Of a stretch of DNA of 64,000 nt, positions 1 to 7,932 are shown piece by piece. The position numbers and the translations under genes are program-made. Each line of letters opens with the position of its first letter. The first letter of the stretch is position 1. This stretch comes from CALODP01 sp942492055 (lineage in GTDB: Bacteria > Bacteroidota > Ignavibacteria > Ignavibacteriales > Melioribacteraceae), in NCBI GenBank assembly GCA_942492055.1, contig CALODP010000019.1:372001-436000 (forward strand), given 5' to 3'. The notes beneath the pieces were generated by a model, which saw nothing but the letters and a program-made list of their open reading frames with translations, was not told the origin of the DNA and searched no databases.

Positions 1-849
1 AACATTATCCGAATTGGCCATACATTCGACAATATTCCCTTTCAAATAAGCATGAGGAATTCCGGCTTCCAAATAAACTCCTTCTCCGGCTTTTAATTCG
101 GCATAGTTTAGCATAAGAATTGAGATAAGCCCGACATCATTCCCATATTTCTTGTGCATTTCAAGGAAAAGTGACTCATATTTTTTCTGAGATGCTTTCC
201 TAACAATCTTATTACAGATATCTTTCAAAATCTCTGAGAACGCAGATTCATCTTTTCGTGCGTTTCTAATCAACGAGGAGAATATTTTCTTAATCGATAT
301 GGAAATGTCGGCTGAGTTCGATAATTCTTCGACACAGTTTAATCCGGCAAGCTCATTCAACTCGTTGAACTCACTAAATAGAATGCTCAATTCATCTTTC
401 GGTTTGAAGCCTATCAATGCGCTTAATTCTTCAATTGCAATCGCAATTTCCGGTTTATGATTATTATCCGGATAATTTTTCGGATCTTTGGCATGTAACA
501 AAACAGCTTGCTCTTTTGTCGGGTGCACTTGTATGGAAAGAGGCTCGTCCGCCGAAAGAATCTTGAACAGAAACGGGAATGTCTTTCCGAATTTTTCAAT
601 GACTCTCTTACCAAGAATTTCTTCCGGAAATGATTCGATTATTTCATTTATTGAATATTCTTTATCCTCGAGGAGAATTTTCGACGGAGCTTTCGGATGC
701 CCCCCAATCCATAATTCAGCGTAGGTCTGATCTTCTTCGGCTTCTATTCCAAGAAATTGAGGAATAAAACTCCCTTTTCCTTTTTCTCCCCACGCATAAT
801 TTTGAACGGTATTTAATAGCAAGTAGGGTTTCGCTTCAAATTTGTGCAT
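1..849 (-). CDS. manA: Mannose-6-phosphate isomerase, class I (3' part missing at window edge)
   Basis: Interconverts fructose-6-phosphate and mannose-6-phosphate in the cytoplasm, feeding GDP-mannose and surface glycan synthesis; the family is zinc-dependent. Reading the minus strand from the ATG at 849 gives 283 open codons to the window edge. Type I motifs are visible: NYAWGEKGKGS near the N-terminus, the zinc-site stretch IQVHPTKEQA, KPEIAIAIEELSALIGFKP, and PHAYLKGNIVECMANSDNV at the edge. Family members are about 390 residues, so roughly 100 C-terminal codons lie outside. It is divergent from archease with about 100 bp between the starts. Assignment is confident from motif order. Confidence 0.9.
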   Translation of the reverse strand, partial: MHKFEAKPYLLLNTVQNYAWGEKGKGSFIPQFLGIEAEEDQTYAELWIGGHPKAPSKILLEDKEYSINEIIESFPEEILGKRVIEKFGKTFPFLFKILSADEPLSIQVHPTKEQAVLLHAKDPKNYPDNNHKPEIAIAIEELSALIGFKPKDELSILFSEFNELNELAGLNCVEELSNSADISISIKKIFSSLIRNARKDESAFSEILKDICNKIVRKASQKKYESLFLEMHKKYGNDVGLISILMLNYAELKAGEGVYLEAGIPHAYLKGNIVECMANSDNV

Positions 850-951
850 CTTATTATTATCCTTTATTCTTTATTATTCTCATTTATCTTACGGAAAAGA
901 AGAATAATATTTTATAAATCAGAAAATTCACTTTGCAAATATACTTATATC

Positions 952-1392
952 ATGACGAAAAAGAATAATACAAAATTCAGAATTCTTGACCATACGGCCG
1001 ATATTGCAGTTCAAGTATTCGGAAAGACTCTGGAAGAATTATTCATTAATTCTCACAAAGCTTTTTTGGCAATTACTGTAAATAATTTTCCTAATCAGTC
1101 TAAGGATAATTCATTTGTAGAACTATCCGCCAATTCAATGGAAGATTTGCTAGTCGATTTTCTAAGTGAAATAAATTACTTGCTTCACGCCAAAAAATGG
1201 ATTGTAACAGAGATAATTGATTTATCAATCAGAGAAGTCGATTCCTTAATCGAGTTAAGATGCAATCTGCAAGGTGGAATTATCACTTTGTCGGAAAGCC
1301 TAAAAGAAGAAATAAAAGCTGTAACATATCATAAAATGAATATCACTAGAAATGAGTGCCGATTTGAGACAACTATTGTTTTCGACACATAG
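952..1392 (+). CDS. Archease, RtcB-activating protein
   Basis: Small (146 aa) protein of the archease family, which promotes guanylylation and turnover of the RNA ligase RtcB. The N-terminal motif FRILDHTADIAVQVFG, with the conserved Asp-His-Thr-Ala-Asp, is diagnostic. Later segments (SMEDLLVDFLSEINYLL; AVTYHKMNI) match the family's core. The frame is open upstream to 844, but those 36 codons encode a hydrophobic/basic stretch with no family match, so the ATG at 952, directly before the conserved core, is preferred. The gene ends 12 bp before rtcB on the same strand, a pairing seen in many bacteria and archaea. Confidence is high. Confidence 0.93.
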   Translation: MTKKNNTKFRILDHTADIAVQVFGKTLEELFINSHKAFLAITVNNFPNQSKDNSFVELSANSMEDLLVDFLSEINYLLHAKKWIVTEIIDLSIREVDSLIELRCNLQGGIITLSESLKEEIKAVTYHKMNITRNECRFETTIVFDT

Positions 1393-1404
1393 TAGGAGCT
1401 AACT

Positions 1405-2859
1405 ATGATTATAAGCGGAATTACAGTAAACAGAATAAGCGATTACCTCTGGGAGATACCAAGGCAGGGAGGAATGCTTGTTCCCGGTAGAATCTATACA
1501 TCGCGAAAGATGTTGGAAGGGAGCATTCAAAATGATGAGGCTCTCAAACAAGTTGTCAATGTAGCGCATCTTCCCGGAATACAAAAATATAGTCTTGCTA
1601 TGCCGGATATTCATTGGGGATACGGCTTTCCTATTGGTGGCGTTGCAGCTACCGATTTCGATACGGGTGTTATTTCCCCCGGTGGGGTCGGGTATGATAT
1701 CAACTGCGGGGTGAGAATCGCGAAAACATCACTTAAGTTTTCAGATGTATCCAAAAGAATTCCGACCTTGATTAATAAATTGTTCAATGAAATCCCCACA
1801 GGAGTCGGGGCAAGCGGAGCTATAAGAAAGCTCTCGGAAAGGGAGTTAAAGAGAATTTTAACAGACGGGGCAGGATGGGCTCTGAATCAGGGTTTCGGTA
1901 ATGACACAGATATTGAACATACAGAAGAAAACGGATGTCTTGCTGACGCGAATCCATCATTTGTAAGTCCCAGAGCAATAGAAAGAGGACTCGATCAGGC
2001 CGGCACTTTAGGATCCGGCAATCATTTTCTTGAGCTTGATGTAATTGACGAAATATATGATTCGGAAAAAGCGGAAATATTAGGCCTATTCCCCGGTCAG
2101 CTTGTTGTGATGATACATACCGGTTCACGTGGTCTTGGTTACCAGATTTGTGATGATTATCTGAAACTACTGCTACGCTCGGAGAAAAAATTCGGTTTTA
2201 ATCTACCCGACAGGCAACTTGCATGCGCTCCTATTCAATCTACCGAAGGAAAACAATACCTCGCAGCTATGAAATGCGCCGCTAATTTTGCATGGAATAA
2301 CAGACAAATTATCATGAGTATTGCCCAACGAACTTTGAAAAAGACATTGGGAATTTCGGAAAATGATTTGGACTTTTCTTTGATTTATGATGTTTGCCAC
2401 AACATTGCAAAAATGGAATCACATGATATTGACGGACAGATAAAGAAAGTATGGGTTCATCGAAAAGGAGCCACAAGAGCTTTCGCGCCGATGAGTTCAA
2501 ATCTTCCTGCCAAATACAAAACAATTGGGCAACCGGTTTTAATTCCGGGAGATATGGGAAGATATTCCTATATAGGTCTCGGAACAGCCAATGCAATGGA
2601 AGAAACTTTCGGAAGTTCATGCCATGGAGCGGGAAGAGTAAAAAGTCGTCACAGTGCGTTGAAATTCGGGAAAGGGAAAAACCTTATCGATGACTTAGCA
2701 CGAGAAGGAGTTTACATTCAGGCGAAGGGAAAGAAAACAATCGCCGAAGAAATGCCATACGCTTACAAAGATGTGGAAGATGTTGTTAACGTAGTTCACA
2801 AAGCCGGAATTACATTAAAAATCGCCAAACTCCGGCCCGTGGGAGTAATAAAGGGATAA
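1405..2859 (+). CDS. rtcB: RNA-splicing ligase RtcB
   Basis: GTP- and Mn-dependent RNA ligase that joins 2',3'-cyclic-phosphate or 3'-phosphate ends to 5'-OH ends, used in RNA repair and tRNA splicing. It is full length (484 aa). Metal and guanylylation residues are visible in order: GGVGYDINCGVR (Asp and Cys near residues 97-100), GTLGSGNHFLEL, MIHTGSRGLGYQ, DVCHNIAK, and SSCHGAGRVKSR near residue 407 holding the nucleotidylated His. It sits 12 bp after archease, so the two are probably co-transcribed. It converges with the FecR-like gene, with stop codons 1 bp apart. No rtcR-type regulator adjoins. Confidence 0.96.
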   Translation: MIISGITVNRISDYLWEIPRQGGMLVPGRIYTSRKMLEGSIQNDEALKQVVNVAHLPGIQKYSLAMPDIHWGYGFPIGGVAATDFDTGVISPGGVGYDINCGVRIAKTSLKFSDVSKRIPTLINKLFNEIPTGVGASGAIRKLSERELKRILTDGAGWALNQGFGNDTDIEHTEENGCLADANPSFVSPRAIERGLDQAGTLGSGNHFLELDVIDEIYDSEKAEILGLFPGQLVVMIHTGSRGLGYQICDDYLKLLLRSEKKFGFNLPDRQLACAPIQSTEGKQYLAAMKCAANFAWNNRQIIMSIAQRTLKKTLGISENDLDFSLIYDVCHNIAKMESHDIDGQIKKVWVHRKGATRAFAPMSSNLPAKYKTIGQPVLIPGDMGRYSYIGLGTANAMEETFGSSCHGAGRVKSRHSALKFGKGKNLIDDLAREGVYIQAKGKKTIAEEMPYAYKDVEDVVNVVHKAGITLKIAKLRPVGVIKG

Positions 2860-2860
2860 T

Positions 2861-3541
2861 CTATTTGATTAGTTTAACACTATTCTCCTCAACGCGTTTA
2901 TCAACTATCTCTTTTTGAGAATCAGATAATGTTAATTGCATAATACTATTGTAATCCGTAATTGCTTCTTGATATAATCCGAGTTCGGATAATAAATCGG
3001 CAAAATAGATTCTATTCTCAAATGAGTTTTTCGTAACCGGATGTTTTCGGAAAGTTTCCTTCGCGACCAGAACTGCAGATTCCTTGTATCCGGCGTCAGC
3101 TAATTGTCTGGCTCCGTTTATAATTCTCTCACCTAAAAAATCGTCCGGTGTATCTTTCGAAATTTTGCTAATTTCCTTGCTTCCGTAAACGGCAGTCGTT
3201 TTTAGGCCCTCGCTTTTTATTGTCTTCGGAACACTTCGGATCTCTTCCAAAGTCAATGCAAGCAGAAGATCATTAATCGTAATCTTCTTAAGGAAATTCA
3301 GAGGTAAGGCAGATTCACTTTTTAAGAAGAAAAGACCATCTTCCTTTTCCAATCGGATTGAAGAAGCTTTTTCTGTTATAAGAAGATCTTCGGCTTTTAG
3401 TGTAGCTCCCTCGACAACAGGTATATAATCTTCTCTTGTGTTTTGCAAAACATAAACATTTCCGCTTACTTTAATAGCCTTAAACTCTTGTGCGTATATT
3501 GTAGTAAGAGTGAGTACGAAGAAAAAAAATATATTTCTCAT
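2861..3541 (-). CDS. Exported FecR-domain-like protein
   Basis: Predicted periplasmic or surface protein of 226 aa with a cleavable signal peptide (MRNIFFFFVLTLTTIYAQ). After it comes a FecR-like all-beta segment: VSGNVYVLQN, then VVEGATLKAEDLLIT, EKASSIRLEKEDG, LFFLKSESALPL, which follows the FecR pattern (G-V, strong Gly-Asp turn, surface of alternating residues). The C-terminal 90 residues are helical and TPR-like (ADLLSELGLYQEAITDYNSIM). The ATG at 3541 is chosen because GAGAGG lies just upstream and the longer frame would overlap the preceding gene. It is the last gene of the minus-strand envelope module. FecR-domain proteins are often neighbours of CHASE2 sensors, which supports a link to the activator gene at 7916-10354. 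Family call is moderate. Confidence 0.6.
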   Translation of the reverse strand: MRNIFFFFVLTLTTIYAQEFKAIKVSGNVYVLQNTREDYIPVVEGATLKAEDLLITEKASSIRLEKEDGLFFLKSESALPLNFLKKITINDLLLALTLEEIRSVPKTIKSEGLKTTAVYGSKEISKISKDTPDDFLGERIINGARQLADAGYKESAVLVAKETFRKHPVTKNSFENRIYFADLLSELGLYQEAITDYNSIMQLTLSDSQKEIVDKRVEENSVKLIK

Positions 3542-3551
3542 TTCAACCTCT

Positions 3552-5570
3552 CTAATAAATATCAATTATTTTAACATTTCCTTTGACCAATCCGAGTTCG
3601 TCGATTCCCTCTTTATAAAACTTACTCGCGCCCAAATTCCATGCTTTTTCAAATTCAGTAAGAGATGTCATCTCAATAGGAATCCAAATTTGATCAACAC
3701 CGGAAGTATTAGTTCTTACAAAAAACTTTTTATCGTTTTTGGTTATCAAAGAAGAAAACTCGGGGGATATTCCCGTATTAACCATGAGTGCGACATGATT
3801 TATACCTTCTTTCTCTTTATAATCAACAAAGGCAGTTTGAATCCCGACACTCTCCAATAAGGAAGCAAACCCCACACTAAGATCGTCACAATCTCCCCCT
3901 TTAAGAGCGATTGTTTCATCGGTATATTGCACATATTCGTTAGAGGCTCTCGGATCGGAAACATATTGCAAGCCACTCACAAATTCGGAAAACAATAACT
4001 TAACTATTTCGAAAGAACGAACTTGTTCCCCAATCGAATCCAACTCTGTTTTATTTTGGCTAATTATTGATCGAGAATAATCATGCGCAAACGAGAAACT
4101 ATTCCTTACGAAAAAACGCAGATTCGTTACTGAACCGTCCCAACTATTTCTGGAATTAATCAAAATCGGTCTTATTATTTCATCATCAGTAAAGCTATTA
4201 CCTGTAGTCAGTAAAAATTTTGCTTCCCCTATTCTGCGCGATTTATATTTTTCGTAATCCATTTCGAAAGAAATATAAAACGGAATTTCCACACTCTCCC
4301 CGGGAGGGATAGTGACCGAAGGAGAATAGATGGGCTCCTCGTTCAAATACTCAATTATTGTAGATGGTTTTACTGACACAGGTTCATCTGATATATTCTC
4401 GACAATCCCTATTGCGATAGGATTGTTGAAATAATATTCATCATGCGCCGGATATATTTGCTCGGAAAGTTTCAGATCCTTAAACTTAACTTTTTGCTCT
4501 TTTACAAAGCTCAGAGCAAAACTGATCATGGCAACAACCTTATCATTACTATATCTATTATTTATTATGTTAGTAAGCCCGTTTTGCCCCAATTGTGATA
4601 GCTGTTTAGTCCCACTTCTTTCTTCGGAATACTTTATTCCTGAAATGTTAATAGAAAAGAAATCCTTTGAATAAGAAAGAGATGGGGTAACAGAGGCAAT
4701 AAACGGTTGCTGATATTTATCATGATTAGCGGCTACTCCGAGAATCAGTTTTCCACCCCAAATATTCCACCCCGAATATAGCCCGGCAATAAAAGAATTT
4801 GTCGATTCATACAACAAAGTAGAAGATAATCTCTCATTCATTCTCCAATCAATCCCGAAAGTAAAAGACTTTTCATCCAACAATTCATACGCCGAGTAAT
4901 CCTCGAGAGAACCGTTTTCATTTAGAGAAAAAAGATTATTTGAGCTAATGTTTACAAGTAAGTCAGGAGAAAGCAAATATGAAAGCCCGATATCCCCACG
5001 CCAATTTCTTTTTCTCAGATTAGTCGAAATCTTTCTAACTTGATTTACCGTATCCGAAAAAACAAATTCGAGTTCTTCCTTGCTGGCTTCTTGTTCGAAG
5101 AAACGAAAGGTAAACCCGAGATTCAGCTTCGGAGAAATCATATATGAATAGCCTAGCGCAAATTTTTCATAATACCCGAGGGACGTATTTAATACTTCAG
5201 AAGTATCCCCTATATCCAGATTGCCACCGGATGTAATTATGAATTCCTTTTTGTATACGGGAGTGTAACGTCCGCTTAGATAGTGATCACCTAATCGCTT
5301 TCCTAACATGATGGAATAGATATCGCTGGCAACTCCTCCTCCGTTTGAATTGGATAAACTCCCCGCAATAAGTTGTAGCTCCCAGTCCTTAGTAAGAGAA
5401 TAGTTTCCCGGATTTGCTTCGTAACTCAGTTCTCTGAAAGCTTTTCCGAATAACGAAGAATAGTTTCCCGAAAGACTAAATGATTGTTGTCCGAATATGT
5501 CAGTTAAGCTTAACATAAAGCATATAATCCCTATGTATATCTTCTTCTTAACGAACATCAACTTCAACAT
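3552..5570 (-). CDS. Outer-membrane beta-barrel / transglutaminase-like fusion protein
   Basis: About 672 aa. After a signal peptide (IYIGIICFMLSLTDIFGQ) come ~350 residues of alternating polar/hydrophobic strands with aromatic girdles (LGYYEKFALGYSYMISPKLN; SSTLLYESTNSFIAGLY), typical of a barrel. Next is an Ig/CARDB-like segment (NNPIAIGIVENISDEPVSV), then a transglutaminase-like domain: KGGDCDDLSVGFASLLES near residue 560 (Cys) and NHVALMVN near 592 (His), ending with WIPIEMT. Cys-His spacing and the GDCDD motif match bacterial transglutaminase-like peptidases. The frame begins at a GTG at 5603; the in-frame ATG at 5570 is preferred. It overlaps the upstream lipoprotein gene, implying coupled translation. 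Which bond is cleaved or formed is unknown. Confidence 0.7.
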   Translation of the reverse strand: MLKLMFVKKKIYIGIICFMLSLTDIFGQQSFSLSGNYSSLFGKAFRELSYEANPGNYSLTKDWELQLIAGSLSNSNGGGVASDIYSIMLGKRLGDHYLSGRYTPVYKKEFIITSGGNLDIGDTSEVLNTSLGYYEKFALGYSYMISPKLNLGFTFRFFEQEASKEELEFVFSDTVNQVRKISTNLRKRNWRGDIGLSYLLSPDLLVNISSNNLFSLNENGSLEDYSAYELLDEKSFTFGIDWRMNERLSSTLLYESTNSFIAGLYSGWNIWGGKLILGVAANHDKYQQPFIASVTPSLSYSKDFFSINISGIKYSEERSGTKQLSQLGQNGLTNIINNRYSNDKVVAMISFALSFVKEQKVKFKDLKLSEQIYPAHDEYYFNNPIAIGIVENISDEPVSVKPSTIIEYLNEEPIYSPSVTIPPGESVEIPFYISFEMDYEKYKSRRIGEAKFLLTTGNSFTDDEIIRPILINSRNSWDGSVTNLRFFVRNSFSFAHDYSRSIISQNKTELDSIGEQVRSFEIVKLLFSEFVSGLQYVSDPRASNEYVQYTDETIALKGGDCDDLSVGFASLLESVGIQTAFVDYKEKEGINHVALMVNTGISPEFSSLITKNDKKFFVRTNTSGVDQIWIPIEMTSLTEFEKAWNLGASKFYKEGIDELGLVKGNVKIIDIY

Positions 5571-6492
5571 TATGAATACTCTGAGAAACAATTTTATTAT
5601 CACGAAGCATGTTTATCTGCTTTGAAAACTCAATTCGACGAATTACCGAGACAATCATTTTCCCAAAACGGTCGAAAGGAATAGAACGTAATAGTTTTTG
5701 AGGAATAGTAAACTCACCGTCATTCTTAGTAGTAAATCTCATCAACGGAAATGGATCCCGTGAATTGTTCGGCAGTCCACCAATAACTATATCAATTTTC
5801 CCTTTGTTATCACCATTCCAAAAAATCTTCGTCTTTAAATTTCCTTTACTAATTGTTCCGGAAACTGATACCTCACATGTAATTTCGTCAGGAACAGGTA
5901 TCTCAAATTCTATTTTCTCTCTTCCGGAACCTTGCCCGTTTCCGTTCCCACTTCCATGTCCTCTTTCTACTAAGGAAAACTCAATTTTTCTACCGAATCT
6001 ATGTCCCGAAGTCGAAGAAGAATTTCCTTTTCGAATTAATTCATGAATAACCCCCAAAACCGTATCTCTTGGCTCTCCATGGAATCTGTATTTAATTCTC
6101 TTTGGCTTTTCAATTGCAATTTCACCGTCGAAAGAAACTTCACCCAGATCGAGAGATTTATGGCCTAAGGTTTTTCCGTGCGAATGGACCGGTTGGGTTT
6201 TATCAATAAACTCAGCTGTTTTGCGTGATATATATGTCGTCTTGTTTTGAAGAGTATTTTTAATGCCTGTTACATAAATCGTTGATGTAGCTTTTGGAAC
6301 CGGATGAAAAACCCCGGTTGAATCATACCCAACCTCATATTCCTCTTCCGATGGGTTCGGAGAAAGTACTTCTACCGTATAGCTGTCGGTAGCCTCTGAA
6401 TTATCAATATCAGTGGAAAGCTCCGTTGGTCCCGGAGTTTCGCAAGCTATTGCGATTACAGCTAAAATCAGATATGTAAATATTCTCTTCAT
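5548..6492 (-). CDS. Lipoprotein of unknown function, Gly-rich insert (module gene 2)
   Basis: 314 aa. A lipobox (LAVIAIAC) predicts lipidation at Cys about residue 17. The body is mostly beta-predicted and carries a low-complexity Gly/Asn/Ser loop (RGHGSGNGNGQGSGRE) in the middle. The C-terminal part (EFTIPQKLLRSIPFDRFGKMIVSVIRR) is ordinary globular sequence. No family is recognised. It shares the lipobox plus Gly-rich-loop layout with the next gene upstream (6625-7764), so the two may be distant relatives or partners; that is inference. The frame opens at a TTG at 6501; I chose the ATG at 6492. Its 3' end overlaps the barrel/transglutaminase gene. Confidence 0.7.
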   Translation of the reverse strand: MKRIFTYLILAVIAIACETPGPTELSTDIDNSEATDSYTVEVLSPNPSEEEYEVGYDSTGVFHPVPKATSTIYVTGIKNTLQNKTTYISRKTAEFIDKTQPVHSHGKTLGHKSLDLGEVSFDGEIAIEKPKRIKYRFHGEPRDTVLGVIHELIRKGNSSSTSGHRFGRKIEFSLVERGHGSGNGNGQGSGREKIEFEIPVPDEITCEVSVSGTISKGNLKTKIFWNGDNKGKIDIVIGGLPNNSRDPFPLMRFTTKNDGEFTIPQKLLRSIPFDRFGKMIVSVIRRIEFSKQINMLRDNKIVSQSIHNVEVDVR

Positions 6493-6570
6493 TGCCTTCA
6501 AAAATGTAGATAGTTGGTAATATTATCAAGAAAATAAATTTCTTATTGCTTTTTCTTTTTTCCATGTCAA

Positions 6571-6606
6571 AATAATAACAAGGCCACCTCTATTGAGGCA
6601 GCCTTG
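6571..6606 (-). terminator. Intrinsic terminator/attenuator after first lipoprotein gene
   Basis: Inverted repeat 6579-6590 with 6595-6606 (CAAGGC..CTC / GAG..GCCTTG, two internal mismatches, TATT loop). Read on the minus strand it is followed by TTATTATTTT. It lies between the two lipoprotein genes, so it may give partial termination inside the module and lower expression of the distal genes. Confidence 0.7.
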
Positions 6607-6624
6607 GCATGGAGCTCCATTCCC

Positions 6625-7764
6625 TTAATTAACTTTGTAGGGAATACCCCATGATTTCTCTTCTACAGGGGTCGTTGTATCATATAAAACTTGTTTTGGT
6701 AGTACATTGATGACAGCATGTTTGTAACCACGTGCTTGTCTAACTTCCCATGTACCTTTATAAACTTTATTGTAAACAGTTCCGTCAAATTCGGAGGAGA
6801 CTAATTCAAATAGTTTTTTGGCTCTATTCTTCTTACCCTTTTTCATTGCGCCGTAAGTCAAGCTAACATAATCGGTATCAGCATAAGCGCTTTGCAATTC
6901 AACTGTCAGATTTATTTGTTCACCTCTTCCCATATGAGGCATCTGTCGTGAATGACCGGGGCCTTTGAAAATATAGTAGTCATTTGGGTTTTCAACTTCG
7001 ATCTTTTCCCCATCAGGTAGATCTACTGTTACTTTAGTAATTGCAATATTCTCTGTTATTGTTCCCCCTTCCGGCAAGGAAGTAGCAACCATTCTCCAAT
7101 TATTGAGAGGATTTTCATCTTCGGCTATTTTTTCGAAAATTATCTTTCTGGTTACTGTTGTTGTAAAGCTCTTGGAAATCAATGTATCGGCCATAAATCC
7201 ACCGTTTGCATAGTTCCCCGAATTTTCTCCATTGTTTCCCGAACCTTTGGAACCATGTTTTCCTTTTCCGCCATTCCCACTATTCGAACCTGTTCCATCG
7301 TGATTACCAATACCGTCGCCAATCGGGTCATCACAATCGCCCTGTCCTGATCCCATTCCGGAATTTCCTCCGAACATCGAAGCGGTTGTTTCATCAAATG
7401 AGGCGGCTACAAATAATACTCCGTCAAATGTTTTCGTTAGAGTCGCGTACGCTGTATCTCCCACGATTTCAGTCTCAAACACTCTATCAACTAAAACCAT
7501 CTTCTGGCCATATCTTATCGGATAGATTTCAGTTGTGATTTTTGCCATACCGGAACTCAGAAAATCCATTACATCTTCTTCATTATAATTAAGTTCAAAA
7601 GACTGGATGGATTCGTCGGTCTCTACAATTTTATTTAAGGCTTCATAATCATTTGCGACAATAAACTCTTCAGGAGCGTTCGGATTTGAATTATCGCAAG
7701 CTGCAAGCATAAGGATTATTCCTAATGCTATAAGAATCGTCGTGATTTTGTTTTGAGATTTCAT
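6625..7764 (-). CDS. Lipoprotein with long Gly-rich linker (module gene 1)
   Basis: 379 aa, lipobox LIMLAAC (Cys about residue 23). An N-terminal globular part (FELNYNEEDVMDFLSSGMAK; VLVDRVFETEIVGDTAYATLTKTF) is separated from a beta-rich C-terminal part by about 55 residues of Gly/Asn/Ser/Asp, including SGQGDCDDPIGDGIGNHDG, which looks flexible or calcium-binding. No known family is recognised. A strong Shine-Dalgarno (AAGGAGG) precedes the ATG at 7764. A sigma54-like promoter lies 38-54 bp upstream of the start, and the upstream neighbour encodes a CHASE2 activator. This should be the first gene of the regulated module. Function unknown. Confidence 0.75.
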   Translation of the reverse strand: MKSQNKITTILIALGIILMLAACDNSNPNAPEEFIVANDYEALNKIVETDESIQSFELNYNEEDVMDFLSSGMAKITTEIYPIRYGQKMVLVDRVFETEIVGDTAYATLTKTFDGVLFVAASFDETTASMFGGNSGMGSGQGDCDDPIGDGIGNHDGTGSNSGNGGKGKHGSKGSGNNGENSGNYANGGFMADTLISKSFTTTVTRKIIFEKIAEDENPLNNWRMVATSLPEGGTITENIAITKVTVDLPDGEKIEVENPNDYYIFKGPGHSRQMPHMGRGEQINLTVELQSAYADTDYVSLTYGAMKKGKKNRAKKLFELVSSEFDGTVYNKVYKGTWEVRQARGYKHAVINVLPKQVLYDTTTPVEEKSWGIPYKVN

Positions 7765-7801
7765 ATTTCCTCCTTGGTTGAATTATTTCTGGTTTGGATA
7801 G

Positions 7802-7818
7802 AACCACAACCGTGCCAA
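7802..7818 (-). promoter_or_regulatory. Sigma54-like -24/-12 promoter
   Basis: On the minus strand: TTGGCACG (7818-7811), a 4-nt spacer, then TGGTT (7806-7802). The -24 half matches the sigma54 consensus exactly; the -12 half has GT where GC is expected, so it is degenerate. Position (just upstream of the lipoprotein gene start at 7764) and the adjacent sigma54-activator gene support it. Whether the genome has rpoN cannot be seen here. Confidence 0.55.
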
Positions 7819-7878
7819 ATCGGGGAGTAAACGCTAACCTATTATTATACAAGGAGTTAACAAAAAGCGATGGATTTA

Positions 7879-7932
7879 TGAAATGCCTGGATAGGTAGAA
7901 GAAATGCCTGGAGTATTATTCCCCAGGCATTT
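7879..7932. promoter_or_regulatory. Repeated GAAATGCCTGG sites, likely activator-binding (UAS)
   Basis: The 11-mer GAAATGCCTGG occurs twice as a direct repeat 22 bp apart (7879-7889 and 7901-7911). The second copy also forms an inverted repeat with CCAGGCATTT (7923-7932). The spacing of two helical turns and the position 60-115 bp upstream of the sigma54-like promoter fit enhancer sites for an NtrC-type activator. The inverted repeat covers the last codons and stop of the activator gene, so a second role as its 3' hairpin is possible. Confidence 0.5.

Noticed and set aside
844..951. Longer archease N-terminus
   Set aside because: Those 36 codons lie in the promoter region, are hydrophobic/basic and unlike the family; the ATG at 952 matches it.
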